From JBFGCA01 sp041567315 (lineage in GTDB: Bacteria > Acidobacteriota > Thermoanaerobaculia > Multivoradales > JAHEKO01), in NCBI GenBank assembly GCA_041567315.1, contig JBFGCA010000007.1, positions 1 to 64,000 on the forward strand: a stretch of DNA of 64,000 bases, in the 5' to 3' direction. This document shows, in pieces, positions 50,680-58,931 of this stretch. The notes under the pieces are model-generated. The model had not been told where the DNA came from. It was given only the letters and a program-made list of their open reading frames with translations, and did not search any database. Numbering within the stretch: position 1 is the first letter of the stretch; the number at the start of each line of letters is the position of its first letter. The position numbers and the translations under genes are program-made.

Positions 50680-51174
50680 GTGGGCGCTCCGGGGCTGCGG
50701 CTGGCGGTGATCGGGGGCTCGGAGTGCACCCCCGCCCAGCGGCGGCTGGCGGTCGAGGTGGGCCGCGAGATCGCCCGCCGGGGTGCGGTGCTGATCTGCG
50801 GCGGGCGGGGCGGGGTGATGGCCGCCGCCGCCGAGGGGGCGCGCGCCGAAGGCGGCCGCACGGTGGGCATCCTGCCCGGTGCCAGCGCCCTCGAGTCGCC
50901 GCCCAACGAACACGTCGAGTTGCCCCTGTTCACCGGCCTCGGGCAGGCCCGCAACCAGGTGGTGGTGCTGTCGGGGGTGGCGGTGATCGGCATCGGCGGC
51001 GGCTGGGGGACGCTCAGCGAGATCGCCATCGCGCTCAAGCACCGGGTGCCGGTGGTGCTGCTCGACAGCTGGCGGCTGGACAAGCCCGACGGCGAGCGCG
51101 ACCCGCTGCTGCGGCGGGTGGAGAGCGCCGCCGAGGCGGTCGAGCTGGCGATCGGTCTGGGGTCGGAGCGATGA
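50680..51174 (+). CDS. LOG/TIGR00725-family protein (lysine decarboxylase-like Rossmann fold)
   Basis: 164 aa from GTG 50680. LRLAVIGGSECTPAQRRLAV, then GAVLICGGRGGVMAAAAEGA and GRTVGILPG, and GIGGGWGTLSEIAIALKHRV, where the family has PGGxGTxxE (here GGGWGTLSE). Homologues are nucleotide-binding proteins of the TIGR00725/LOG-like group, some of which hydrolyse nucleoside 5'-monophosphates. In-frame TTG 50650 would extend it by 10 residues. The stop overlaps the next ATG (ATGA). Confidence 0.8.
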   Translation: MGAPGLRLAVIGGSECTPAQRRLAVEVGREIARRGAVLICGGRGGVMAAAAEGARAEGGRTVGILPGASALESPPNEHVELPLFTGLGQARNQVVVLSGVAVIGIGGGWGTLSEIAIALKHRVPVVLLDSWRLDKPDGERDPLLRRVESAAEAVELAIGLGSER

Positions 51175-51587
51175 GCGCCGCCGCACCCCCGCCGCGCGAG
51201 CCGGCGATCCGGGTGACCCTGATGCCCAAGGACACCAACGCCCTGGGCACCATCTTCGGCGGCATCATCCTCTCCTACATCGACCAGGCCGGGGCGGTGG
51301 AGGCCCATCGCCACGCCCGCGGCCGGCTGGTGACGGTGGCGATGCGCGAGGTCGAGTTCCATCAGCCGGTGCTGGTCGGGGACCTGGTGAGCTTCTACGG
51401 CGAGACCGTGCGGCTGGGGACCACCTCGATCACCGTCAAGGTGGAGGTCGAGGCCGAGCGCCGGATGCGCGGCGGCGAGCGGGTCAAGGTCACCCAGGCC
51501 GAGGTGGTCTACGTCCAGGTCGACGACACCGGACGCCCGCTGCCGCTGGCCGGCGGCCCCGAGGCGCCGGGCGGTCGACCCGGCTGA
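51171..51587 (+). CDS. Acyl-CoA thioesterase, hotdog fold
   Basis: 138 aa. VTLMPKDTNALGTIFGGIIL with SYIDQAGAVEAHRHARGRLV and VAMREVEFHQPVLVGDLVSF matches the YciA/BFIT-type acyl-CoA hydrolases (MPxxxNxxGxxFGGxLMxxxDxA). It releases CoA from acyl-CoA. The ATG overlaps the stop of the LOG-like gene by 4 nt, so translation is coupled. Normal length. Confidence 0.9.
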   Translation: MSAAAPPPREPAIRVTLMPKDTNALGTIFGGIILSYIDQAGAVEAHRHARGRLVTVAMREVEFHQPVLVGDLVSFYGETVRLGTTSITVKVEVEAERRMRGGERVKVTQAEVVYVQVDDTGRPLPLAGGPEAPGGRPG

Positions 51588-51617
51588 GGGCGGCCCCCGC
51601 ACGGGGCCGGCCGGATA

Positions 51618-52187
51618 TCAGGCCGGCCGGTAGGGCCGGTAGCAGGAGCGGCAGCGCGCCTCGTAGGTGTCGGTGTCGCCGACCTGCACCTGCTCGCCGC
51701 CGCCGGCGATCCGCTGGCTGTAGTGCGCCGGCGAGCCGCATTGCACGCACACCGCGTGCATCTTGTCCACGTACTCGGCGAGCGCCAGGATCTCGGGCAT
51801 CGGACCGAACGGCTGCCGCAGGTAGTCCTGGTCCAGCCCGGCGACGATCACCCGGATGCCGGCGTCGGCGAGCTCGGTGACCAGGGCGACCAGGCCGTCG
51901 TCGAAGAACTGCGCCTCGTCGATCCCCACCACCTCGACCCCCTCTTCCAGCCGCTTCCTGAGCTCCCCGCTGTCGTGCACCGTCAGCGCCTCGACCTGGC
52001 GGTTGTCCCGGGTGACCAGCCGCTCGGGCGGGTGCCGGCTGTCGGTCAGCGGCTTGAACACCTGGATCCGCTGCCGCGCGATAAGCGCCCGCCGCAGCCG
52101 CCGCACCAGCTCCTCGCTCTTGCCCGAGAACATCCCCCCGGTGATCGCCTCGATGCGGCCCACCGACCCCTCGTGCAGCCTCGTCAT
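51618..52187 (-). CDS. tdk: Thymidine kinase (type II)
   Basis: 189 aa. P-loop EAITGGMFSGKSEELVRRLR; VVGIDEAQFFDDGLVALVTE (DEAQFF); IVAGLDQDYLRQPFGPMPEI; zinc ligands AVCVQCGSPAH and CRSCY; lasso region VGDTDTYEARCRSCY. Salvage phosphorylation of thymidine. Convergent with the thioesterase gene (30-bp gap). TACGAT 10 nt before ATG 52187, no Shine-Dalgarno sequence. Confidence 0.95.
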   Translation of the reverse strand: MTRLHEGSVGRIEAITGGMFSGKSEELVRRLRRALIARQRIQVFKPLTDSRHPPERLVTRDNRQVEALTVHDSGELRKRLEEGVEVVGIDEAQFFDDGLVALVTELADAGIRVIVAGLDQDYLRQPFGPMPEILALAEYVDKMHAVCVQCGSPAHYSQRIAGGGEQVQVGDTDTYEARCRSCYRPYRPA

Positions 52188-52245
52188 CGCCGCCGCGATC
52201 GTACCCCAGCGACACCGTTGGAAGCCTGCTAGAGTGACTCCAGCG

Positions 52246-52581
52246 ATGGGCCAGATCTTCAGCTACGAGCAGGCGCTCGACACCTTTCCGCTGGTGCGGG
52301 ACCTGACCGCCGCCGCCGTGCGCCAGATCGAAGCGCTCTATCAAGACGTCCACGACCGCGACGAGCTGGAGCAGCGGCGCGAGGAGCTGGAGGCCGCCGC
52401 CGGCGCCATCCTGCAGTCGTGGGCCGAGGAGGTCGTCGCCGTGGGCTGCGAGGTCAAGGGGCGGTGGTTGGTGGATTGGGACAACGGCGACGGCTACTAC
52501 TGCTGGCGCTATCCCGAGCAGTCGATCTGCTATTTCCACTCCTACGAGGACGGCTTCGCCGGCCGCGTGCCCATCAACTGA
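52246..52581 (+). CDS. DUF2203-family protein
   Basis: 111 aa. FSYEQALDTFPLVRDLTAAA and the N-terminal helical half, then VKGRWLVDWDNGDGYYCWRY with ICYFHSYEDGFAGRVPI, the latter matching the VxLCWxxGExxIxYWHxxDxGFxGRxP end of DUF2203. Function unknown. TAGAGT (52230-52235) lies 10 nt before the ATG and no ribosome site is seen. Overlaps the next minus-strand gene tail-to-tail by 8 bp. Confidence 0.75.
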   Translation: MGQIFSYEQALDTFPLVRDLTAAAVRQIEALYQDVHDRDELEQRREELEAAAGAILQSWAEEVVAVGCEVKGRWLVDWDNGDGYYCWRYPEQSICYFHSYEDGFAGRVPIN

Positions 52582-53164
52582 TCCCGCCCCCCGCCGGCCC
52601 CGGGCCCGCCTCCTCCCGGCGGCAGCCCTCGCGCATCGCCGCCAGCAGCTCGCCCGCCGCCGCCCGGCGCTTCGCGGCCAGCGCCGCGCCCGCCGGAGTC
52701 ACGAACCGCTCGGGCGCCGGCCCGGGATCGAGCTGTCGCAGCACCCGCTCCAGGGGGCGGCGCCGCCGGCCCGCTTCGAGCAGCCGGCCGAGGAGGGCCT
52801 GCACCCCACTGGTCTCCAGCAGGCAGGCGTCGTGGAGCAGCCGCTCTTCGACGGTCTGCGGATTGTCCTGGAAGCGTCCCAGCCCGTTCCGCAGCCGCTC
52901 GATCCGCTCCGCCGGCACCGCCACCCCCCGCAGCAGCAGCTCGAAGCGCGAATCAGGCCCCAGCGAGCCCAGCCGCTCGACGGCGCCATGGAACAGCGTC
53001 AGCAGCTCGAGCAGATCCTCGTCGTAGTCTTCGCCCGCCGCCAGCTCCCGCGCCCGCCGCTCGAGCCGCTCGACGCGGCCGAAGGTCTGGACGCCGTCGA
53101 GCCCGGCGTAGAGCGGTCGCAGAAACGCCTCGAGCTGTCGCCGGGAGACCGCGGGCAGGCTCAT
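52574..53164 (-). CDS. Helical protein with HD-like motif, unknown function
   Basis: 196 aa, all-helical. VSRRQLEAFLRPLYAGLDGV, ELLTLFHGAVERLGSLGPDS, and NPQTVEERLLHDACLLETSG with VQALLGRLLEAG. The HDACLLE stretch and overall pattern are reminiscent of metal-dependent HD-domain proteins, but the other HD ligands are not evident, so I leave it unassigned. Divergent from the erpA-like gene at 53300. Confidence 0.55.
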   Translation of the reverse strand: MSLPAVSRRQLEAFLRPLYAGLDGVQTFGRVERLERRARELAAGEDYDEDLLELLTLFHGAVERLGSLGPDSRFELLLRGVAVPAERIERLRNGLGRFQDNPQTVEERLLHDACLLETSGVQALLGRLLEAGRRRRPLERVLRQLDPGPAPERFVTPAGAALAAKRRAAAGELLAAMREGCRREEAGPGPAGGGIS

Positions 53165-53299
53165 GGACCGCCAGTCGGGGAATTCGTCGCCATGCCGCAG
53201 GGTTGAAGGTTACGGAGCGCGTGACCGCGTTCCTGCTAGAATAACGCCGCACGGAGAGCCGACACCGAGAGTCGGTCGCCCACCACGAAGGACGCCCCC

Positions 53300-53686
53300 A
53301 TGGACACCACCCAGCCCCAGACCACCGAGCCCACGCCCCCGCCGGCGGTGCCCGAAGGGCCGCTGCGGCTGACCGCCAAGGCGGTCAAGATGGTCAAGCT
53401 CACCCGCGAGGAGGAGCAGATGGACGCCTCCTACGCGCTCCGGGTCGCGGTCCGCGGCGGCGGCTGCAGCGGCTTCGAGTACTCGCTCGACTTCGACCAG
53501 GAGCCCCGCGACAACGACTACGTGCTCGAGTACGACGGCCTCAAGGTCTTCGTCGACGCGGTCAGCGCCCGCTACCTGCAAGGCACCGAGATCGACTACG
53601 TGATGGGCTCCACCGGCGCCGGCTTCAAGTTCAACAACCCCAAGGCCGTGGGCACCTGCGGCTGCGGTTCGTCGTTCGCGGTCTAG
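53300..53686 (+). CDS. Iron-sulfur cluster insertion protein (ErpA/IscA family)
   Basis: 128 aa with a Pro-rich N-terminal extension of ~22 residues. A-type carrier core: LRVAVRGGGCSGFEYSLDFD, KVFVDAVSARYLQGTEIDYV, and the final GFKFNNPKAVGTCGCGSSF; three cluster cysteines are present (GGCSGF, TCGCGSSF). Receives Fe-S clusters from a scaffold and passes them to targets. Tail-to-tail 4-bp overlap with ygfZ, also an Fe-S-related gene, is notable. TAGAAT at 53237-53242 may be its -10. Confidence 0.92.
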   Translation: MDTTQPQTTEPTPPPAVPEGPLRLTAKAVKMVKLTREEEQMDASYALRVAVRGGGCSGFEYSLDFDQEPRDNDYVLEYDGLKVFVDAVSARYLQGTEIDYVMGSTGAGFKFNNPKAVGTCGCGSSFAV

Positions 53687-54771
53687 CGGGAAGCCGCGGC
53701 CTCGAGCACCGCGACCTGGGCGGTGCCGCCGCCCTCGACTGCCAGACGGGTGCCCGGCTCGCACGCCCGTCGCTGGATCAGGCCGAGGCCTACAGGGCGG
53801 GGGGCCCCGGGGGCGAGGACGGCGCTGGTCACCCGGCCGGCCTCGCGGTCATCGTAGAGCAGTTCGGTGCCCGGCACCGGTGGCTCGGCGACGTCGAACT
53901 CCAGCCGCCGCACCAGCCGGCTGGCCTGCCCGCGGTAGTGGAGGCGGGCGACGATCTCCTGGCCCAGGTAGCAGCCCTTGTCATAGTCGACGACCCCCTC
54001 CAGCCCGGTCTCCTGCGGCAGGTTCTCGGGGCCGAAATCGCGCCCGAACCACGGCACCGCGGCCTCCACCCGGACCAGGTCGAGCGCCCGGTAGCCGCAG
54101 GGCACGGCGCCCAGCCTGTCCACCAGCCCGCCGGCGACCTCCTCGGCCCGTTCACCCTCCACCCAGATCGTCCAGGCCGGCACCCCGAACCGCTCGTGGC
54201 GGCCGAGCTGCACCGCCCGGCCCAGAACCTCCGCCTCCCGGTGAGCCCAGGGCTCCCGGAGCAGCTCGCCTCCCTCCGTCGCCGCGGCCAGCCGCGCCTC
54301 CGCCTCGGGACCCGCCAGGGCCACCGACGCCAGTCCCTCGCCGGCGTGGACCTCCACCCGGTCGGCGACGATGTACTTCTCCAGATGCTCGCGGACCCCC
54401 GCGCCGCTGCCCGGCGGCAGCTCCACCCACAGCTTCCCTTCCAGCGCCCGGATCGCCACGTCGGCGAGCACCCGTCCCCGGCCATCGGTCAGAAAGCCGA
54501 AACACCCCTCGCCCGGCTGTAGCCGCTTGACGTCGCGGGTCACGAGCCCGTTCAGGAATCGTTGCCGGTCCTCCCCGGTCAGGACCAGCCGGTCCGGCCA
54601 CGACAGGTCGACCAACCCACAGCCCGTCCGCAGCGCCCGGTACTCCCTTTCCACGTCCCCGTAGTCGGCCACCACGCGGACGCCTTCGGGCAGCGCCTCG
54701 TTCCGCGCCCCCCAGCGCTCCTCGAGCGTCGCCAGTCCGCTCGTCGCGGTCGATCCGGCCGTCTCCGCCAC
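53683..54771 (-). CDS. ygfZ: YgfZ/GcvT-like folate-binding protein
   Basis: 362 aa. GcvT-like N-terminus: EYRALRTGCGLVDLSWPDRL, RQRFLNGLVTRDVKRLQPGE, FGFLTDGRGRVLADVAI. The YgfZ signature is exact: DYDKGCYLGQEIVARLHYRG (KGCYxGQE). YgfZ is needed for repair or synthesis of certain Fe-S enzymes with tetrahydrofolate. GTG 54771 with TAGACT (54783-54778) six nt upstream and no ribosome site. Pairs with the A-type carrier gene convergently. Confidence 0.92.
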   Translation of the reverse strand: MAETAGSTATSGLATLEERWGARNEALPEGVRVVADYGDVEREYRALRTGCGLVDLSWPDRLVLTGEDRQRFLNGLVTRDVKRLQPGEGCFGFLTDGRGRVLADVAIRALEGKLWVELPPGSGAGVREHLEKYIVADRVEVHAGEGLASVALAGPEAEARLAAATEGGELLREPWAHREAEVLGRAVQLGRHERFGVPAWTIWVEGERAEEVAGGLVDRLGAVPCGYRALDLVRVEAAVPWFGRDFGPENLPQETGLEGVVDYDKGCYLGQEIVARLHYRGQASRLVRRLEFDVAEPPVPGTELLYDDREAGRVTSAVLAPGAPRPVGLGLIQRRACEPGTRLAVEGGGTAQVAVLEAAASR

Positions 54772-54931
54772 GGCGCCAGTCTACCTTCGCCCACTCCACC
54801 GACAGCCGGAGACGAGCGGCGGCGGGGAATTCACTACCGGCTCCTCGCCGAGGGCATCGGCCGGCCGCTGAGTGCCTGAGCGCCCGTCGTTTGACCGCGC
54901 GAAACCGCTTCGCTACCCTCTCTTGTCTTTC

Positions 54932-55097
54932 CTAGTGGACCGTAACGGATGAAATCGTAGTGGATGATCGAGTCCTCGGTTTCGAGGTCAAGGCGCGGCG
55001 ACGCAGCCATAGCGGGACTATGGCGAGGAGCCGCAACGCCGAGATCGAAGCCGAGGGGCGATCAGGCAGTGCGCTTTCATCCGTTACGGTCCACTAG
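54932..55097. repeat. Repeat family B, full-length copy (MITE-like)
   Basis: 166 bp with perfect 23-bp terminal inverted repeats at 54932-54954 and 55075-55097 (core AGTGGACCGTAACGGATGAA). The interior is also partly self-complementary, with CCATAG/CTATGG near 55007-55023 and CCTCGGTTTCGA against TCGAAGCCGAGG, so the whole can fold into one long hairpin. No ORF. Related copies: 9926-10008 (deleted) and 45768-45805 (remnant). Confidence 0.85.
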
Positions 55098-55132
55098 CCT
55101 GTTCGGTCCGCACGGCTAGCGGCCGCCGCGTC

Positions 55133-55978
55133 ATGCCCGACACCCGCGAGTTCACACTGGAGCTGACTTCGGGCCGCACCCTGCACGGCTTCGTCGACCG
55201 GCCCGACGGCTCCGGCCCGAGACCGACGGTGGTCATCTGTCACGGCTTCAAGGGCTTCATGGAGTGGGGCTTCTTTCCCTACCTGGCCGACCTGCTGGCC
55301 GCCCGCGGCTTCACGGCGGTGCGCTTCAACTTCTCGGGCTCCGGAATGCGCCCGGGCGAGGACCTGGTGAGCGACCTCGGGGCCTTCCGCAGCGCCACCT
55401 TCAGCCGGGATCTCGAAGAGCTGGCCGCCGTCCTGGCCGCAATCGGCGAGCGGATCGCGCCCGGGGACGCCGACCCCGAGCGGCTGGCCCTCCTGGGCCA
55501 CAGCCGTGGCGGCGGCACCGCCCTGCTGGCCGCCGCCCGCGAGCCCTGGAGGGACCGCCTCCGCGCCCTCGTGACCTGGTCGGCCGTCGGCACCTTCGAC
55601 CGCATGGGCGCCGACGACAAGACGGCGTGGCGTCGCGACGGCGAGCTGGTCATCACCAACGCCCGCACCGGCCAGGAGCTGCCGATCGGCCTCGAAGTCC
55701 TCGAAGACCTCGAGGCCCGCCGCGCCGAGCTCGACCTCGAGGCCGCCGCCGCCCGTCGCACTACCCCCTGGCTCCTGGTCCACGGCGAAGAGGACGAAAC
55801 GGTACCGGTCGCCGAGGCCCGCCGCCTCGCCGCCGCCGCCGCCCCGCCCCGCGAACTCCTCACCGTCCCCGCCGGCACCCACACCTTCGGCGCCCAGCAC
55901 CCCTTCCTGGGCCCCACCCCCCAGCTCATCCAGACCCTCAACGCCACCCAGACCTTCCTCCGCCGCCACCTCGGCTAG
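55133..55978 (+). CDS. Alpha/beta hydrolase (dienelactone hydrolase-like/BAAT-like)
   Basis: 281 aa. PTVVICHGFKGFMEWGFFPY, nucleophile LALLGHSRGGGTALLAA, acid LLVHGEEDETVP, His PAGTHTFGAQHP: complete triad and the HGFKGF oxyanion segment of a cytoplasmic family related to dienelactone hydrolases and acyl-transferring hydrolases. No signal peptide. Starts 36 bp after the family B repeat. Start ATG 55133 lacks a ribosome site. Confidence 0.88.
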   Translation: MPDTREFTLELTSGRTLHGFVDRPDGSGPRPTVVICHGFKGFMEWGFFPYLADLLAARGFTAVRFNFSGSGMRPGEDLVSDLGAFRSATFSRDLEELAAVLAAIGERIAPGDADPERLALLGHSRGGGTALLAAAREPWRDRLRALVTWSAVGTFDRMGADDKTAWRRDGELVITNARTGQELPIGLEVLEDLEARRAELDLEAAAARRTTPWLLVHGEEDETVPVAEARRLAAAAAPPRELLTVPAGTHTFGAQHPFLGPTPQLIQTLNATQTFLRRHLG

Positions 55979-56063
55979 CGACCCGGCCCCGGGCCGCTGC
56001 GGGGGCGAAACCATCGCACACCTCACTCCCGCCAACCCAGACGCTGGCCCAGCGCCGACGGGG

Positions 56064-56170
56064 GGAGGCCGCCCCCAGGCCGGGGCGGCGGCAGCCGCGG
56101 AACGTGTTGGCCGGGGAGGGGGAGTGGAGCGGGGTCAACGCCCAGGCCCCCGGGGCGGCCGCGGGGGGAC
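56064..56170 (+). repeat. Direct repeat family C, copy 1
   Basis: A 41-bp core, GCAGCCGCGGAACGTGTTGG onward (56091-56131), recurs at 57807-57847 in the same orientation, with weaker similarity over about 105 bp including GAGGCCGCC and GGCCCCCGGG flanks. The two copies flank the rhodanese and isochorismatase genes. Confidence 0.7.
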
Positions 56171-56243
56171 CCACCGCCGACCGCAAGCCCCCTCGCCTGG
56201 CTTTCTCCGATACCATCGCCCGCGCCGGGAGGGAACCGACCGC

Positions 56244-56621
56244 ATGGACATGCACTTCGAGGGCGTCATTTTCCAGACCCACGCCGCCGAGCTGGCCCGC
56301 CGCCTGCGCCATCCCTTCCCGCCGTTCTGCGTCCTCGACCTGCGCCCCGCCGGCGAGTTCGCGAGGGGCCGCGTCCCCGGCGCCCTCCGCATCAACCCCG
56401 AAGATCTCGAGCGCGGCCTGCCCGCGGGCACCGACGCGGCGACCGAGTTCTTCCTGGTCGGGCGCGGCCCGGACGACCCGGCGGTCCGGGCCGCCGCCGT
56501 GACGCTCCGCCGTCACGGCGCGCGGCGGCGGGTGGAGGTGCCCGGCGGCATGCTGGAGTGGCGCCAGGCCGGCTTCGAAGAGGAGCGGGGCGAGCCGCGC
56601 GAGCCCGCCCGCGCCGCCTGA
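56244..56621 (+). CDS. Rhodanese-like domain protein without the active-site cysteine
   Basis: 125 aa. CVLDLRPAGEFARGRVPGAL is the rhodanese CH2A-type motif, and VEVPGGMLEWRQAGFEEERG the C-terminal GGxxxWxxxG motif. At the active-site loop the sequence is ATEFFLVGRGPDDPA, with Gly where the catalytic Cys belongs, so sulfur transfer is unlikely; inactive rhodaneses often bind anions or partners. GGGAGGG precedes ATG 56244. Isochorismatase gene follows after 43 bp. Confidence 0.78.
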   Translation: MDMHFEGVIFQTHAAELARRLRHPFPPFCVLDLRPAGEFARGRVPGALRINPEDLERGLPAGTDAATEFFLVGRGPDDPAVRAAAVTLRRHGARRRVEVPGGMLEWRQAGFEEERGEPREPARAA

Positions 56622-56664
56622 GGGGTCCGGGCGCGCGGCCGGCCGGCGGACACCCGACCGCATC

Positions 56665-57696
56665 GTGCAATCGGCCGACCTCCCCATCCCGCCGCACTTC
56701 GACTCCGAGGCCGTCGGCCGGGTCTGGCGGGTGCCCTACCAGCGGCTAGCCGGCGAGGCCGCCGCCTGGGCCGAGGCCCACTCCATCCCGCCCGCCACGG
56801 AGGACGCCGGGCGCATCTGCCTGCTGGCGGTCGACCTCCAGAACACCTTCTGCATCCCCGGGTTCGAGCTCTACGTCGGCGGCCGGAGCGGCACCGGAGC
56901 GGTCGACGACAACCGCCGTCTGTGCCGCTTCGTCTACCGCAACCTCGCCCGGCTGACGGCGGTGGTTGCGACCCTCGACACCCACCGGCCGCTGCAGATC
57001 TTCCACAGCCTGTTCCTCCTCGACGAACGCGGGCGCCACCCCGAGCCGTACGCTCTGATCTCGAAGAGCGAAGTCGAGGACGGCAAGTGGCGAGTCGACC
57101 CCGAGGTCTGCGCCGCGCTGGGTCTCGACCCCGACTACGCGCGGCGCCACCTGCTCCACTACACCAAAGCCCTCGAGCGGGACGGCAGGTACCGGCTCAC
57201 GGTCTGGCCCTACCACGCCCTCCTCGGCGGCATCGGCCACGCCCTGGCGTCGGCGGTCGAGGAGGCCTTCTTCTTCCACTCCATCGCCCGCCGCACCCAG
57301 CCCGTCTTCCAGATCAAGGGCGATCGTCTCCTCACCGAGTCCTACTCCGCCCTCGGTCCCGAAGTCCTCACCGGCCCGGACGGCCAGCCGATCGGCGACC
57401 GCAGCCGCGAGCTGCAGGCCACGCTGGAGAGCTACGACGCGGTGATCGTCGCCGGCCAGGCCAAGAGCCACTGCGTGGCCTGGACGGTGGCCGACCTGCT
57501 GACTGCCGACGGCTGCCGGCCGTCGCCCCTCGCCGGCCGCCTCTACCTGCTCGAGGACTGCACCTCGCCGGTGGTGGTCCCCGGCGCCGCCGACTACACC
57601 GACGAGGCCGACCGCGCCTTCGCCCGCTTCGCCGAGGCCGGTGCCCACCTCGTGCGCTCGACCACCCCGATCACCGACTGGCCCGGCCTCGGCTAG
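56665..57696 (+). CDS. Isochorismatase-family cysteine hydrolase (nicotinamidase-like)
   Basis: 343 aa, longer than typical nicotinamidases (~210). Catalytic Asp57 in ICLLAVDLQNTFCIPGFELY and Cys270 in VAGQAKSHCVAWTVADLL with EDCTSPVVVPGAADYTDEAD; insertions of about 100 residues lie between (KWRVDPEVCAALGLDPDYAR). The middle Lys is not certain. Substrate unknown; possibly an amide. GTG start at 56665. May be coupled with the rhodanese-like gene. Confidence 0.85.
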   Translation: MQSADLPIPPHFDSEAVGRVWRVPYQRLAGEAAAWAEAHSIPPATEDAGRICLLAVDLQNTFCIPGFELYVGGRSGTGAVDDNRRLCRFVYRNLARLTAVVATLDTHRPLQIFHSLFLLDERGRHPEPYALISKSEVEDGKWRVDPEVCAALGLDPDYARRHLLHYTKALERDGRYRLTVWPYHALLGGIGHALASAVEEAFFFHSIARRTQPVFQIKGDRLLTESYSALGPEVLTGPDGQPIGDRSRELQATLESYDAVIVAGQAKSHCVAWTVADLLTADGCRPSPLAGRLYLLEDCTSPVVVPGAADYTDEADRAFARFAEAGAHLVRSTTPITDWPGLG

Positions 57697-57779
57697 CCCC
57701 CAGCCCCACGGGCGGTCGCGTCGCAAAGCCCCGAAGGCGACAACCCTCGAACCAACGCGCCGACCCTCGGCCGCGGGCG

Positions 57780-57883
57780 GGAGGCCGCCGCCAGGACGGG
57801 GCGTGAGCAGCCGCGGAACGTGTTGGACCGGGAGGGGGAGTGGAGCGCAGGGAACCCCCCGGCCCCCGGGCGGCCGAGGGGGA
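57780..57883 (+). repeat. Direct repeat family C, copy 2
   Basis: Core at 57807-57847 nearly identical to 56091-56131. It lies just after the isochorismatase gene and before the convergent gene ending at 57902. Confidence 0.7.
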
Positions 57884-57901
57884 CGCTCGCAGCCCTCGGC
57901 G

Positions 57902-58186
57902 CTATCCCGGCGCCAGCTCCTCGAGCTCCGGATCGAGCCCGCCCACCGCGTAGACCTCGAGGGTCTCCCCACTGCGCCGCAGACTCAGCTCCAACCGCCG
58001 GAGCTGCGCGGTCTCGGGGTCGAGCGGCCGGCGGACCGCGACCGTGCAGAGGCAGCGGTAGTGGCCGGCCTTGCCGGGGACCTCGACCAGCTGCTCCTGG
58101 CGGATACCCGCCGCCAGGTCGCGCTGATCCAGCATCGAGGCCCGCAGCAGCCGCTCCACTTCGGGGGTGAGGGCGAGCTTCTCCAT
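57902..58186 (-). CDS. Hypothetical 94-aa protein
   Basis: 94 aa: MEKLALTPEVERLLRASMLD, then RDLAAGIRQEQLVEVPGKAG and HYRCLCTVAVRRPLDPETAQ. Mixed alpha/beta, two Cys in HYRCLCTV, no signal or TM. Not recognised. ATG 58186 lies 2 bp after the phosphatase stop, so it is probably the second gene of that operon. Confidence 0.55.
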   Translation of the reverse strand: MEKLALTPEVERLLRASMLDQRDLAAGIRQEQLVEVPGKAGHYRCLCTVAVRRPLDPETAQLRRLELSLRRSGETLEVYAVGGLDPELEELAPG

Positions 58187-58188
58187 CG

Positions 58189-58872
58189 CTAGCTCGCGAA
58201 CGCCGGGTGGAAGCCGTCGACGGCGCCGAAGTCGGGCACCACCCAGTCGGCGCCCGCCGCCTCGAGGTCGGCGGCCGAGGCCCACCCGGTGGCGACCGCC
58301 AGCACCGGGATGCCGTTCGCCCGGCCGGCGTCGACGTCGGCGTGGCTGTCGCCGACGATCAGCGTCTGCTCGGGCCGGAAGGCGCGACCGGTGGCCTGGA
58401 GCGCCCGCTCGAGGGCCACCGGCGGCAGCCGCCGCCGATCGGCGGCGTGATCGGCGAAGGCGCCGAAGCCGAAGAACCGGTTGAGGTCGAAGCGCGCCAG
58501 CTTGGCGCGGGCGCCGCGCTCCCAGTTGCCGGTGAGCAGGGCGAGGGTGACCTCGGGACGCGCCGCCAGCCGCTCGAGGGTGGTCTCCACCCCGGGAAGA
58601 AGACGCATGCCCTCGCGCCGCAGATGACGCTCCAGGCCGTCCAGATAGGTGCGCTTGAAGCGCGGCAGCCCGGCGGCAATCTGCTCGTCGCTCAGTCCGG
58701 CGCCGCGCTGCAGGTCGGTGACGATCTGCGGATCGGTCTTGCCCGCGAACGCGTAGCCGTCGACGTCGCCGGCCCGGCCGTAGACCGCCTCCAGGGCGCC
58801 GGCGAACAGCTCGCGGACCTGGGGCCCGCAGTGCAGCAGGGTGCCGTCGACGTCGAAGAGGATCAGGTACAT
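58189..58872 (-). CDS. HAD-superfamily phosphatase (PGP/Gph-like)
   Basis: 227 aa. HAD motif I ILFDVDGTLLHCGP, cap domain of Gph type, motif II LALLTGNWERG, motif III Lys region and motif IV TLIVGDSHADVDAGRANGIP. Phosphoglycolate phosphatase-like; substrate not decidable. ATG 58872 gives the family N-terminus (MYLILFDVDG); ATG 58890 is also in frame. A family A repeat lies 60 bp upstream. Confidence 0.88.
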   Translation of the reverse strand: MYLILFDVDGTLLHCGPQVRELFAGALEAVYGRAGDVDGYAFAGKTDPQIVTDLQRGAGLSDEQIAAGLPRFKRTYLDGLERHLRREGMRLLPGVETTLERLAARPEVTLALLTGNWERGARAKLARFDLNRFFGFGAFADHAADRRRLPPVALERALQATGRAFRPEQTLIVGDSHADVDAGRANGIPVLAVATGWASAADLEAAGADWVVPDFGAVDGFHPAFAS

Positions 58873-58931
58873 GAGCGACGCTCGCATCATATCCCGGCCG
58901 TACGTCGCGCCGTTATCTGACGGCTTGGTGG

